8,064 nt of DNA, taken from the NCBI GenBank assembly GCA_017861495.1, contig JAGFXW010000110.1, positions 1-8,064 of the forward strand. Reading direction: 5' to 3'. The notes under the pieces were generated by a model. The model was not told where the DNA came from and did no database searches. It worked only from the letters and a program-made list of their open reading frames with translations. Positions within the stretch are counted from its first letter, which is position 1. The number at the start of each line of letters is the position of its first letter. A program made the position numbers and the translations under genes. Below, in pieces: positions 1 through 5,729 of the stretch. Source of the stretch: Bacillota bacterium (GTDB lineage: Bacteria; Bacillota_C; Negativicutes; CTSoil-072).

Positions 1-298
1 TGTTAAAGAAATTCAAACAATGCAGGGCGGAATTATTATTGTCAATAAAGGGAAAGTGTTAGGATCTCTTCCTCTGCCGATAGCAGGTTTAATGGCGGAG
101 CAGGATATTGTCTGGGTTCAGGAAACGTTGGCCAAGCTTCACAAGGCAGCCAGAGGGTTAGGTGTTAAACAGGATTATGATCCGTTTATGACACTGAGCT
201 TTTTGAGTTTACCGGTGATCCCGTTGTTAAAACTGACCGATATGGGGTTGGTGGATGTCGACAGTTTCCATTTCGTTCCTGTGTCGGTGCAAAAATAA
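1..298 (+). CDS. ade: Adenine deaminase, C-terminal part (5' end outside window)
   Basis: The enzyme hydrolyses adenine to hypoxanthine and ammonia in purine salvage, in the cytoplasm, as a metal-dependent amidohydrolase. Only the last 98 or so codons are present. The frame is open to the left edge (first full codon at base 2), and the ATG at base 20 is an internal methionine, not a start. The visible part matches the conserved C-terminal end of bacterial AdeC proteins: a Gly-rich MQGGIIIV strand, a GKVLGSLPLPIAGLM segment, and the hallmark DPFMTLSFLSLPVIP followed by LKLTDMGLVDV. Family members are about 570-600 residues, so roughly five sixths lies outside. Nothing ties it to the glycogen genes; a gap of about 460 bases separates them, and it is probably an independent unit. 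The metal-binding residues cannot be checked here. Family assignment is confident. Confidence 0.93.
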   Translation, partial: VKEIQTMQGGIIIVNKGKVLGSLPLPIAGLMAEQDIVWVQETLAKLHKAARGLGVKQDYDPFMTLSFLSLPVIPLLKLTDMGLVDVDSFHFVPVSVQK

Positions 299-319
299 TT
301 CTTTTTACCGATGCGGGGT

Positions 320-343
320 TCGCTGTCTTCATCTTGACAGCGA
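320..343. repeat. 8-bp perfect inverted repeat downstream of adenine deaminase
   Basis: TCGCTGTC (320-327) and GACAGCGA (336-343) form a perfect 8-bp stem with an 8-base loop. No T-run follows on either strand, so it is a poor intrinsic terminator for the upstream gene. It lies 11 bases after a TTAC (305-308). It could be the left-end hairpin of the IS200/IS605-like relic proposed here, or simply a 3'-end stabilising hairpin of the adenine deaminase transcript. The stem is certain; its role is inference. Confidence 0.5.
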
Positions 344-412
344 TAAATTCATCGTTGTCTGTACCTAGTTGAAACCAAGCAGGAAAAACAATTTGGATGC
401 CGAAAATATAGC

Positions 413-432
413 AACAACCAGTTAAAGTTGTT
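413..432. repeat. Inverted repeat AACAAC-N8-GTTGTT
   Basis: AACAAC (413-418) and GTTGTT (427-432) are perfect complements with an 8-base spacer. It could be a small stem within an omega-RNA-like transcript of the neighbouring relic, or an operator-like dyad. With only 6 bp it is weak evidence by itself. Confidence 0.3.
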
Positions 433-444
433 TATCTCGTTAAC

Positions 445-500
445 AGCCTGTAATACCCACAGGGCACAGGGACCCCGCCCTCTTAGGTCGGGGATCAACA
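445..500 (+). mobile_element. Candidate IS200/IS605-type right end (omega RNA 3' end) relic
   Basis: GACCCCG (471-477) pairs with CGGGGATC (489-496, one bulged A), giving a very stable G+C-rich hairpin with a CCCTCTTAGGT loop, followed at once by ATCAAC. A CCCCG...TCTTAGG...CGGGGATCAA arrangement is typical of the subterminal right-end hairpin and cleavage site (TCAA in IS608) of IS200/IS605 elements. The flanks add AGCCTGT (445-451), which can pair with ACAGGCT (498-504) or locally with ACAGG (459-463, 466-470). No transposase gene is present, so this would be a deletion derivative. The hairpin is seen directly; family assignment is inference from pattern. An unrelated structured leader RNA for glgC is the alternative. 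Confidence 0.45.
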
Positions 501-544
501 GGCTATAACACTCGAAACCCTAAAGGTATCGACCAACCGACCAA

Positions 545-595
545 AAAGCAAGGCGCAAAGATGCGGCTTTAGAAGTCCGGATACTGGACTCATGT
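545..595 (+). promoter_or_regulatory. Candidate leader hairpin and antiterminator segment upstream of glgC
   Basis: Two structural elements precede the terminator at 597-641. AAAGC (545-549) pairs with GCTTT (566-570), continuing inward as CGCA (554-557) with TGCG (562-565) around an AAGA loop. Next, AGTCCGG (574-580) is a perfect complement of CCGGACT (609-615), which contains the inner 5' arm and loop of the terminator. TCCGGATA occurs both here (576-583) and as the terminator's 3' arm (618-625), so the two copies compete for one partner. This is the layout of an attenuator or riboswitch expression platform. AGTCC can also form a local 5-bp hairpin with GGACT (586-590). I recognise no known aptamer class. 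Confidence 0.45.
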
Positions 596-596
596 T

Positions 597-641
597 TGTC
601 AGACCATACCGGACTCTTCCGGATATGCTCTGGCATTTTTT
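597..641 (+). terminator. Strong intrinsic terminator between adenine deaminase and glgC
   Basis: TGTCAGA (597-603) pairs with TCTGGCA (629-635); after a C-C mismatch, CATA (605-608) pairs with TATG (624-627); after one bulged A, CCGGA (609-613) pairs with TCCGG (618-622) around a CTCT loop. Six T's follow (636-641). It sits 117 bases before the glgC start. It may attenuate glgC transcription starting upstream, or it may end the adenine deaminase transcript after a long 3' untranslated region. Confidence 0.8.
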
Positions 642-743
642 CATTCTACGATAGATGAGGGGGATTTGGGAGTATCCTTGAACGCAGGTATTTGTTCGTT
701 TGTTTGAATGGAAATAGGCTGTTATTCCCATACACAATTGACG

Positions 744-749
744 AAGGAG
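744..749 (+). promoter_or_regulatory. Ribosome binding site fixing the glgC start
   Basis: AAGGAG lies 8 bases before the ATG at 758. The frame is open upstream to a TTG at 692, but that codon has no such site and would add 22 residues not found in the family. Confidence 0.85.
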
Positions 750-757
750 TGAGCACA

Positions 758-2005
758 ATGCTTTTAGTTGGCAATGCAACGCGGAACACGATTGCAATGG
801 TTTTAGCCGGAGGTAAAGGAGAACGGCTTAGTCCGCTTACGGAGCATATTCCCAAGCCCTATCTTCCATTTGGGGGCAAATATAAAATCATTGACTTTGT
901 GCTTAGCAACCTGTTCAATTCGGGTATCAAGAAGGTCTATATCCTGACCCAGTACCATGCCTATGCGCTGAATAAGCATATAAAGGAGTCCTGGTCCGGC
1001 TGGGCCGGCCTCGGCGATTTTTTCGACACGATTTCACCGGAGACCACCAGTGACCGGGAAGAATGGTTCAAAGGAACAGCGGATGCAATTTATCAGTTCA
1101 TACGGTTTATTGAAAACTCCGACGCCGACTACGTAGCGATATTCGGCGGAGATCATATTTATAAAATGGATATCAGCCAGATGTTGTCGTACCATATATG
1201 GAATAAAGCCGATATGACCTTGGCCGGGCTGCAGGTGCCGGTAGAAGAAGCCAAACGGTTTGGAATTTTTTCCGTGGATGAAGACTATAGGGTGATTGAC
1301 TTTACGGAAAAACCGGCCAATCCTGAGACGATACCGGATCGGGAAGATGTCTGCCTTGCATCCATGGGGAATTATATTTTCTCCACCAGAAGGCTGATCG
1401 AAATACTCAGGGAGGGCAAAAAATACCACGATGATCTTGATTTTGGCAAGCATATTGTTCCTTTGATGATCGAACGTGGAGAACGGGTTTTTGCCTACAA
1501 CTTTTCTGACAACCTCATTGCCGGCACGCGGGCGGAGGAACGAGGATATTGGAAGGATGTCGGAACGATCGATTCCTATTATGATGCCAATATGGATTTA
1601 GTGAATATCGTTCCTCAATTGAACCTTTATAATTACAGGTGGCCGATTTTGACGAAACAAGGAAATTTGCCGCCGGCAAAAACGCTGTTTGACGAGGAAG
1701 GCCGCCGCGGAGTGAACATCAATTCTTATGTTTGCGGAGGCTGCATCACCAGCGGCGGCACAGTGCGCCGGTCGATTATCGGGCCGCGATGCAAAATCAA
1801 CAGTTTCAGCGTTGTCGAGGATTCGATACTGTTGGAAAATGTGGAAATCGGTAGATACGCTAAAATCAAAAAAGCAATTATCAGCGAAAATATTAAGATT
1901 AAAGAAGGAATGGAAATCGGATACGATCACGAAGAGGATCGGCGCAGAGGATTTACTGTTACTGAGTCGGGGATCGTAGTGGTGACCAAGGCTTGCCCAA
2001 GTTAG
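758..2005 (+). CDS. glgC: Glucose-1-phosphate adenylyltransferase (ADP-glucose pyrophosphorylase)
   Basis: GlgC converts ATP and glucose-1-phosphate to ADP-glucose and pyrophosphate, the committed step of bacterial glycogen synthesis, in the cytoplasm. The protein is 415 residues, normal for the family. The N-terminal nucleotidyltransferase domain shows the nucleotide loop LAGGKGERL (16-24), the allosteric/ATP-site stretch PFGGKYKIIDF (37-47), GTADA (106-110), GGDHIYKMD with the metal Asp at 132, the sugar-phosphate site TEKP (183-186) and GYWKDVGT (263-270). The last 80 or so residues are a left-handed beta-helix with hexapeptide-like repeats (IIGPRCKI, VVEDSILLENVEIG). The GGDHIYKMD and ASMGNYIF variants recall the actinobacterial/deltaproteobacterial type more than the Bacillus GlgC that works with GlgD, and no glgD is seen here. 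It is first in the operon; glgB follows after 63 bases. Sensitivity to effectors such as fructose-1,6-bisphosphate cannot be read from sequence. Confidence 0.97.
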   Translation: MLLVGNATRNTIAMVLAGGKGERLSPLTEHIPKPYLPFGGKYKIIDFVLSNLFNSGIKKVYILTQYHAYALNKHIKESWSGWAGLGDFFDTISPETTSDREEWFKGTADAIYQFIRFIENSDADYVAIFGGDHIYKMDISQMLSYHIWNKADMTLAGLQVPVEEAKRFGIFSVDEDYRVIDFTEKPANPETIPDREDVCLASMGNYIFSTRRLIEILREGKKYHDDLDFGKHIVPLMIERGERVFAYNFSDNLIAGTRAEERGYWKDVGTIDSYYDANMDLVNIVPQLNLYNYRWPILTKQGNLPPAKTLFDEEGRRGVNINSYVCGGCITSGGTVRRSIIGPRCKINSFSVVEDSILLENVEIGRYAKIKKAIISENIKIKEGMEIGYDHEEDRRRGFTVTESGIVVVTKACPS

Positions 2006-2011
2006 GCAGGC
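1991..2011 (+). repeat. Hairpin spanning the glgC stop codon
   Basis: GCTTGCC (1991-1997) pairs with GGCAGGC (2005-2011), 7 bp including one G-T wobble, with a 7-base loop. The stop codon TAG (2003-2005) lies in the loop and the start of the right arm. No T-run follows, so it is not an intrinsic terminator. It could slow 3'-to-5' decay or mark a processing point between glgC and glgB. Its role is inference. Confidence 0.3.
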
Positions 2012-2054
2012 ATTGGTTATTAAATGCTTCATTGCCAATAAATGATCGCTGATT

Positions 2055-2060
2055 AGAGGA
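2055..2060 (+). promoter_or_regulatory. Ribosome binding site deciding the glgB start
   Basis: AGAGGA overlaps the first in-frame ATG (2060) and so cannot serve it. It lies 8 bases before the second ATG (2069), which is therefore the preferred start. Confidence 0.7.
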
Positions 2061-2068
2061 TGTGTATC

Positions 2069-4111
2069 ATGAAGGAAAAAAATAATTTTCAAGCCGCACC
2101 AACCGATAAAACAGACCTTGAAATATTGACAATCGATCCTTGGCTGCGGCCGTACGCAAAAGATTTGCTGTTGCGAATGCAGCGGTATAGGGATGGTAAA
2201 AAAACACTTCTTGGCGGAGATGGCGGATTCAGGGATTTTGCCAATGGCCACAAATTTTTCGGGTTTCACCAGGTTGAAAATGGCTGGTATTACCGTGAAT
2301 GGGCTCCTGCTGCCGAGGCATTGTTTTTAGTGGGAGATTTTAATCATTGGAATCCTGGATCCCATCCGCTGACCAAGAAAGAAGACGGGATATGGGAACT
2401 TTTTTTAGCCGGAAAAGATACCATTACTCACAAATCCCGTGTTAAAGTCCGGGTCAGAGCGATGGGAGTTGAGCGCGACCGGATTCCCCTGTATATCCGA
2501 CGGGTTGTCCAAGATCCAAATACGCATGACTTCAGCGGGCAGATTTGGAATCCGGCAGAACCATACAAATGGGCCGACGAAACATTTTGTATTGACAATA
2601 ACCGCCCTCCGCTTATCTATGAGGCCCATATCGGTATGGCGCAAGAAAAAGAAGCTATCGGAACGTATACGGAATTTGTGGCGAATATTTTGCCCAGAGT
2701 AAAGGCGTTAGGCTATAATACGGTCCAAATTATGGCGATTATGGAGCACCCGTATTATGCTTCCTTCGGTTATCATGTGTCCAATTATTTTGCAGCCTCT
2801 TCATGGTTTGGAACACCGGAGGAGCTCAAGTCCCTTATTGATAAAGCACATGGCATGGGTATTGCCGTGCTGATGGATATTGTACATTCCCATGCGGTAA
2901 AAAATATTGCCGAAGGCATCAACGAGTTTGACGGTACAGCTTATCAATTTTTTCATGCCAACGGCCGTGGCGAACACAGCGCTTGGGGTTCAAAGCTGTT
3001 TAATTACGGTAAGCATGAAGTGGTTCATTTTTTGCTGTCAAATATAAAATTCTGGATGGAGGAATATCATTTTGACGGTTTTCGTTTCGACGGCGTGACC
3101 TCCATGATTTATCATGATCATGGCCTTGGGACAGCGTTTGACGAATACGGCAAATACTTCAGCCTGAATACGGATCTTGAAGCCATTACCTATCTCCAGT
3201 TTGCCAATGATCTGATCAAAGAAATTCGACCGGATGCAATTTCCATTGCGGAGGACATGAGCGGCATGCCTGGCATGTGTCTTCCGATAGCGGGTGGCGG
3301 AATCGGATTTGATTATCGACTGGCGATGGGGATGCCGGACTTCTGGACTAAGGCTATGAAGCTTCGGGACGAGGACTGGGATATGAACAGGCTCTGGCAC
3401 GAATTAAGCACCAGCCGGCCGGGTGAAAAACGCATCGGTTATGCGGAATCGCATGATCAGGCGTTGGTGGGCGATAAAACGCTTATTTTTTGGATGGCGG
3501 ACAAGGAAATGTATTGGCACATGGATAAGAGCAGTGAAAACATGCTCATTGATCGTGCGGTTGCCTTGCACAAGATGATTCGGTTTATCACCATTTCTCT
3601 TGGCGGCGAAGGGTATCTGAACTTTATGGGCAATGAGTTTGGCCATCCGGAGTGGATTGATTTTCCGCGTGAAGGCAATGACTGGAGCTTTAAACATTGC
3701 CGAAGACAGTGGAGCTTGCCTGATAACCCGTTATTGCGGTATGGAGACCTGAACCGCTTCGATAGTTCTATGGTTCACTTCATGTCGGAGGCGGATTTGA
3801 TGAGGAGCGGAGTGCCGCAGGCGCTCTGGATCGATCAGGATAAAAAGATCATTGCTTTCCGAAAGAAGGATTATTTATTCTTCTTCAATTTCCACCCGAC
3901 AAATTCTTATAGCGGATTTGAACTTCCCATCCATGAAACCGCCAGTTTTCAAGTTGTATTGGATACGGATGAAGAGAGGTTTGGCGGATATCGGCGTATT
4001 TCCCACCAGACAATCTACGAAACGGGTAAACTTTCCGGTTTCCCTGATTTTTCCGGCATTACGATATATTCACCAAGCCGCACGGCGATGGTACTGAAAA
4101 AAATCCGGTAA
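2069..4111 (+). CDS. glgB: 1,4-alpha-glucan branching enzyme, eukaryotic-like GH13_8 type
   Basis: GlgB cuts an alpha-1,4 chain and rejoins the piece through an alpha-1,6 bond, making glycogen branches. The 680-residue product has an N-terminal helical lead (DPWLRPYAKDLL), a CBM48-like beta domain (about 60-170, with YYREWAPAAEALFLVGDFNHWN-type sequence), the GH13 barrel (about 190-570) and a C-terminal beta domain. The catalytic triad is visible: nucleophile D341 in FRFDGVTSM, acid/base E395 in ISIAEDMSG, and D463 in AESHDQALVGDK. The stretches YASFGYHVSNYFAASSWFG, DIVHSHAVKN and GNEFGHPEWIDFPREGN match plant, fungal and animal branching enzymes closely. Standard bacterial GlgB (GH13_9) instead has an extra N-terminal module and different signatures. 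Such eukaryotic-like forms are known in some bacteria, for example Bacteroidetes and some Firmicutes. The gene sits between glgC and glgA; the gap to glgA is 45 bases. Function is confident; subtype is from motif memory. Confidence 0.97.
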   Translation: MKEKNNFQAAPTDKTDLEILTIDPWLRPYAKDLLLRMQRYRDGKKTLLGGDGGFRDFANGHKFFGFHQVENGWYYREWAPAAEALFLVGDFNHWNPGSHPLTKKEDGIWELFLAGKDTITHKSRVKVRVRAMGVERDRIPLYIRRVVQDPNTHDFSGQIWNPAEPYKWADETFCIDNNRPPLIYEAHIGMAQEKEAIGTYTEFVANILPRVKALGYNTVQIMAIMEHPYYASFGYHVSNYFAASSWFGTPEELKSLIDKAHGMGIAVLMDIVHSHAVKNIAEGINEFDGTAYQFFHANGRGEHSAWGSKLFNYGKHEVVHFLLSNIKFWMEEYHFDGFRFDGVTSMIYHDHGLGTAFDEYGKYFSLNTDLEAITYLQFANDLIKEIRPDAISIAEDMSGMPGMCLPIAGGGIGFDYRLAMGMPDFWTKAMKLRDEDWDMNRLWHELSTSRPGEKRIGYAESHDQALVGDKTLIFWMADKEMYWHMDKSSENMLIDRAVALHKMIRFITISLGGEGYLNFMGNEFGHPEWIDFPREGNDWSFKHCRRQWSLPDNPLLRYGDLNRFDSSMVHFMSEADLMRSGVPQALWIDQDKKIIAFRKKDYLFFFNFHPTNSYSGFELPIHETASFQVVLDTDEERFGGYRRISHQTIYETGKLSGFPDFSGITIYSPSRTAMVLKKIR

Positions 4112-4156
4112 TTTTGCGAATTATGTAGTAGAGACCTGAAAGGACAAGTGATGTAA

Positions 4157-5602
4157 ATGACAAAGGTTTTATTTGTGGCCGCAGAAGCGGTACCATTTGT
4201 TAAAACCGGTGGTTTGGCTGATGTAGCCGGTTCTTTGCCGAAGGAGCTTAACCGCTCTGGAATGGATGTACGTGTGGTCTTGCCAAAGTACAAGAATATT
4301 CCGGCGCGGTATACTGCAGCTATGGATTTCGTGGGCTCCATCATCGTGCCGGTAAGCTGGCGGCAGAAGTATTGCGGTATTTACCGCTTGCAGCATGAAA
4401 ATATCACATACTATTTTATCGATAATGAAGAATACTTTGGTCGTGACGGGTTGTATGGTTATTGGGATGACGGCGAACGTTTCGCGTTTTTCTGCCGGGC
4501 GGTACTGGAAATGTTGCCGGTCATTGAGTTTTTCCCGCAAGTCTTGCATTGCCATGACTGGCATACTGCATTGGTGAATGTGTTTTTGCGAACGTTTTAC
4601 AAGCGGCTGCCGGGGTATAGGCCCATTCGCACTCTCTTCACCATACACAATCTGCGTTACCAAGGGGTTTTCCCGAAAACGGTTTTGACGGATGTTTTGG
4701 GACTCGGCTGGCAGCATTTTACGGTGAAATTCCTGGAATTTTATGATCAGGTTAATTATATGAAAGGGGGCATTGTAGCTGCTGACCTCATATCTACCGT
4801 CAGCGAAACCTATGCCCGGGAGATACAGTATCCTTTTTTTGGCGAACAGTTAGATGGATTATTGCGGGAGCGGCAATTCGATTTGGAAGGGATCATCAAC
4901 GGTATAGATTATGAAGTCTATGATCCGGGTGCCGATCCGCAGATTTTTGCTAATTATGATCTGGATACCATTGACAAGAAAGAGGAAAACAAGCTGCAGC
5001 TTCAAGAATTGTTGGATCTGCCTGTTAAGCGCGCCACGCCGTTGATTGCCATAGTATCCCGTCTGGTGGGACCGAAAGGCTTGGATCTTATCGCTCATGT
5101 ACTAGACGAACTGCTGGCTTACGAAGATTTGCAGTTTGTGGTTTTGGGAACAGGGGAAGAGCAGTATGAAGGCTTATTTCAGTATGCTTCCTGGAAATAT
5201 CCCGCAAAGCTGTCGGCAAATATTTTTTTCGATGATAAGCTGGCCCATCAGATTTACGCCGGTTCTGACATGTTTCTGATGCCATCCTTGTATGAACCTT
5301 GTGGGATTGGACAGTTGATTGCCTTGCGTTATGGAACGGTGCCTATCGTTAGGGAAACAGGCGGCCTAAAGGATACTGTCCGGTCTTTCAATCGGTATAC
5401 CGGGGAGGGGAATGGCTTTTCTTTCAGCCATTATAATGCCCATGATATGCTGTATACCATCAGGCGGGCCGTGCGAGTCTACCTTGATAAACCGATGTGG
5501 CAGAAAGTGGTGAAGAACGCGATGACCAGCGATTATAGCTGGCAACACTCGGCAAAACAATATGTCGGATTATATCAGCGGTTAGAAAAAGAAGAACTTT
5601 AA
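4157..5602 (+). CDS. glgA: Glycogen synthase, ADP-glucose dependent (GT5)
   Basis: GlgA transfers glucose from ADP-glucose to the non-reducing end of an alpha-1,4-glucan. At 481 residues it is standard length. It has the two Rossmann domains of GT-B enzymes. The N-terminal domain shows the ADP-glucose motif KTGGLADV with Lys16, then HCHDWHTALV and FTIHNLRYQG. The C-terminal domain shows SRLVGPKGLDL (R302, K307, phosphate contacts), the catalytic-region SLYEPCGIGQ (E380) and ETGGLKDTV. Family members often have SRLxxQKG; a Pro replaces Gln here, a minor change. The start is the ATG at 4157, giving the usual MTKVLFVAAE N-terminus; AAAGGA (4139-4144) lies a rather long 12 bases upstream. It is last in the operon and is followed by two terminator hairpins. 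ADP-glucose preference fits the presence of glgC. Confidence 0.97.
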   Translation: MTKVLFVAAEAVPFVKTGGLADVAGSLPKELNRSGMDVRVVLPKYKNIPARYTAAMDFVGSIIVPVSWRQKYCGIYRLQHENITYYFIDNEEYFGRDGLYGYWDDGERFAFFCRAVLEMLPVIEFFPQVLHCHDWHTALVNVFLRTFYKRLPGYRPIRTLFTIHNLRYQGVFPKTVLTDVLGLGWQHFTVKFLEFYDQVNYMKGGIVAADLISTVSETYAREIQYPFFGEQLDGLLRERQFDLEGIINGIDYEVYDPGADPQIFANYDLDTIDKKEENKLQLQELLDLPVKRATPLIAIVSRLVGPKGLDLIAHVLDELLAYEDLQFVVLGTGEEQYEGLFQYASWKYPAKLSANIFFDDKLAHQIYAGSDMFLMPSLYEPCGIGQLIALRYGTVPIVRETGGLKDTVRSFNRYTGEGNGFSFSHYNAHDMLYTIRRAVRVYLDKPMWQKVVKNAMTSDYSWQHSAKQYVGLYQRLEKEEL

Positions 5603-5613
5603 TCATTCTGTGG

Positions 5614-5637
5614 ACGGCGAATTTTGCTGCCGTTTTT
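5614..5637 (+). terminator. Intrinsic terminator just after glgA
   Basis: ACGGC (5614-5618) pairs with GCCGT (5629-5633) around a 10-base loop, with five T's at 5633-5637. It starts 11 bases after the glgA stop. The stem is short, so it is probably weaker than the next hairpin. Confidence 0.55.
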
Positions 5638-5645
5638 ATACAAAT

Positions 5646-5679
5646 AAAACTGGCACCTTTTTGATGAGGTGCCAGTTTT
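5646..5679. terminator. Bidirectional intrinsic terminator between convergent glgA and glgP
   Basis: AAAACTGGCACCT (5646-5658) and AGGTGCCAGTTTT (5667-5679) form a perfect 13-bp stem with an 8-base loop. The A/T ends give T-runs on both strands, so it can end both the glgCBA transcript and the glgP transcript from the opposite side. Confidence 0.87.
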
Positions 5680-5729
5680 ACATGGATCAATGCTGTTTTA
5701 TTTTCACATAGCCTGTAAGTCAAAATCGA

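Larger units (their letters stand above)
347..507 (+). pseudogene. Possible remnant of a TnpB (IS200/IS605 OrfB) C-terminus
   Basis: A frame stays open for 53 codons after an in-frame TAA at 344-346 and ends at a TAA at 505-507. It has no credible start or ribosome binding site, so it is not an intact gene. Its translation begins with a YLVETKQEKQFGC-like stretch, reminiscent of the low-complexity tails of TnpB proteins, and runs on through the G+C-rich hairpin as RAQGPRPLRSGINRL. In intact IS200/IS605 elements the tnpB 3' end overlaps the omega RNA and lies directly before the right-end hairpin, which is the arrangement seen here. The catalytic RuvC and zinc-finger parts are absent. The identification rests on memory of tail sequences and on position, and chance openness over 53 codons is possible. 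Confidence 0.3.

Noticed and set aside
428..456. Sigma-A-like promoter TTGTTT ... TGTAAT
   Set aside because: The spacing is only 15 bases and the -35 match is poor. TATAAC at 504-509 has a good -10 but no -35. No promoter in 299-757 is convincing enough to annotate.
543..590. Class I cyclic-di-GMP riboswitch, suggested by GGCGCAAAG followed by GCGGC
   Set aside because: The GAAA-tetraloop stem, the receptor and the closing GGGUUGCC-type strand are missing; only a few bases agree.
440..641. Known RNA such as 6S RNA, SRP RNA, tmRNA, T-box, or TPP, FMN, SAM, cobalamin, ykkC, or ZTP riboswitch
   Set aside because: None of the signature sequences of these classes (for example the T-box TGG motif or SRP GGAAG-AGC loop) is present.
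692..757. TTG start giving GlgC 22 extra residues
   Set aside because: No ribosome binding site, the added residues do not resemble GlgC, and AAGGAG is correctly placed for the ATG at 758.
495..797. Antisense open frame of about 100 codons opposite the glgC leader
   Set aside because: No start signals, Cys/Leu-rich shadow-like composition, and it crosses the terminator and the glgC start.
2060..2068. ATG at 2060 as the glgB start
   Set aside because: It overlaps the AGAGGA sequence; the ATG at 2069 has normal spacing. The difference is only three residues.
1598..2269. Long antisense frame opposite glgC/glgB (and similar antisense frames opposite glgB, glgA and glgP)
   Set aside because: Each overlaps a well-identified gene entirely or largely and shows no recognisable protein features.
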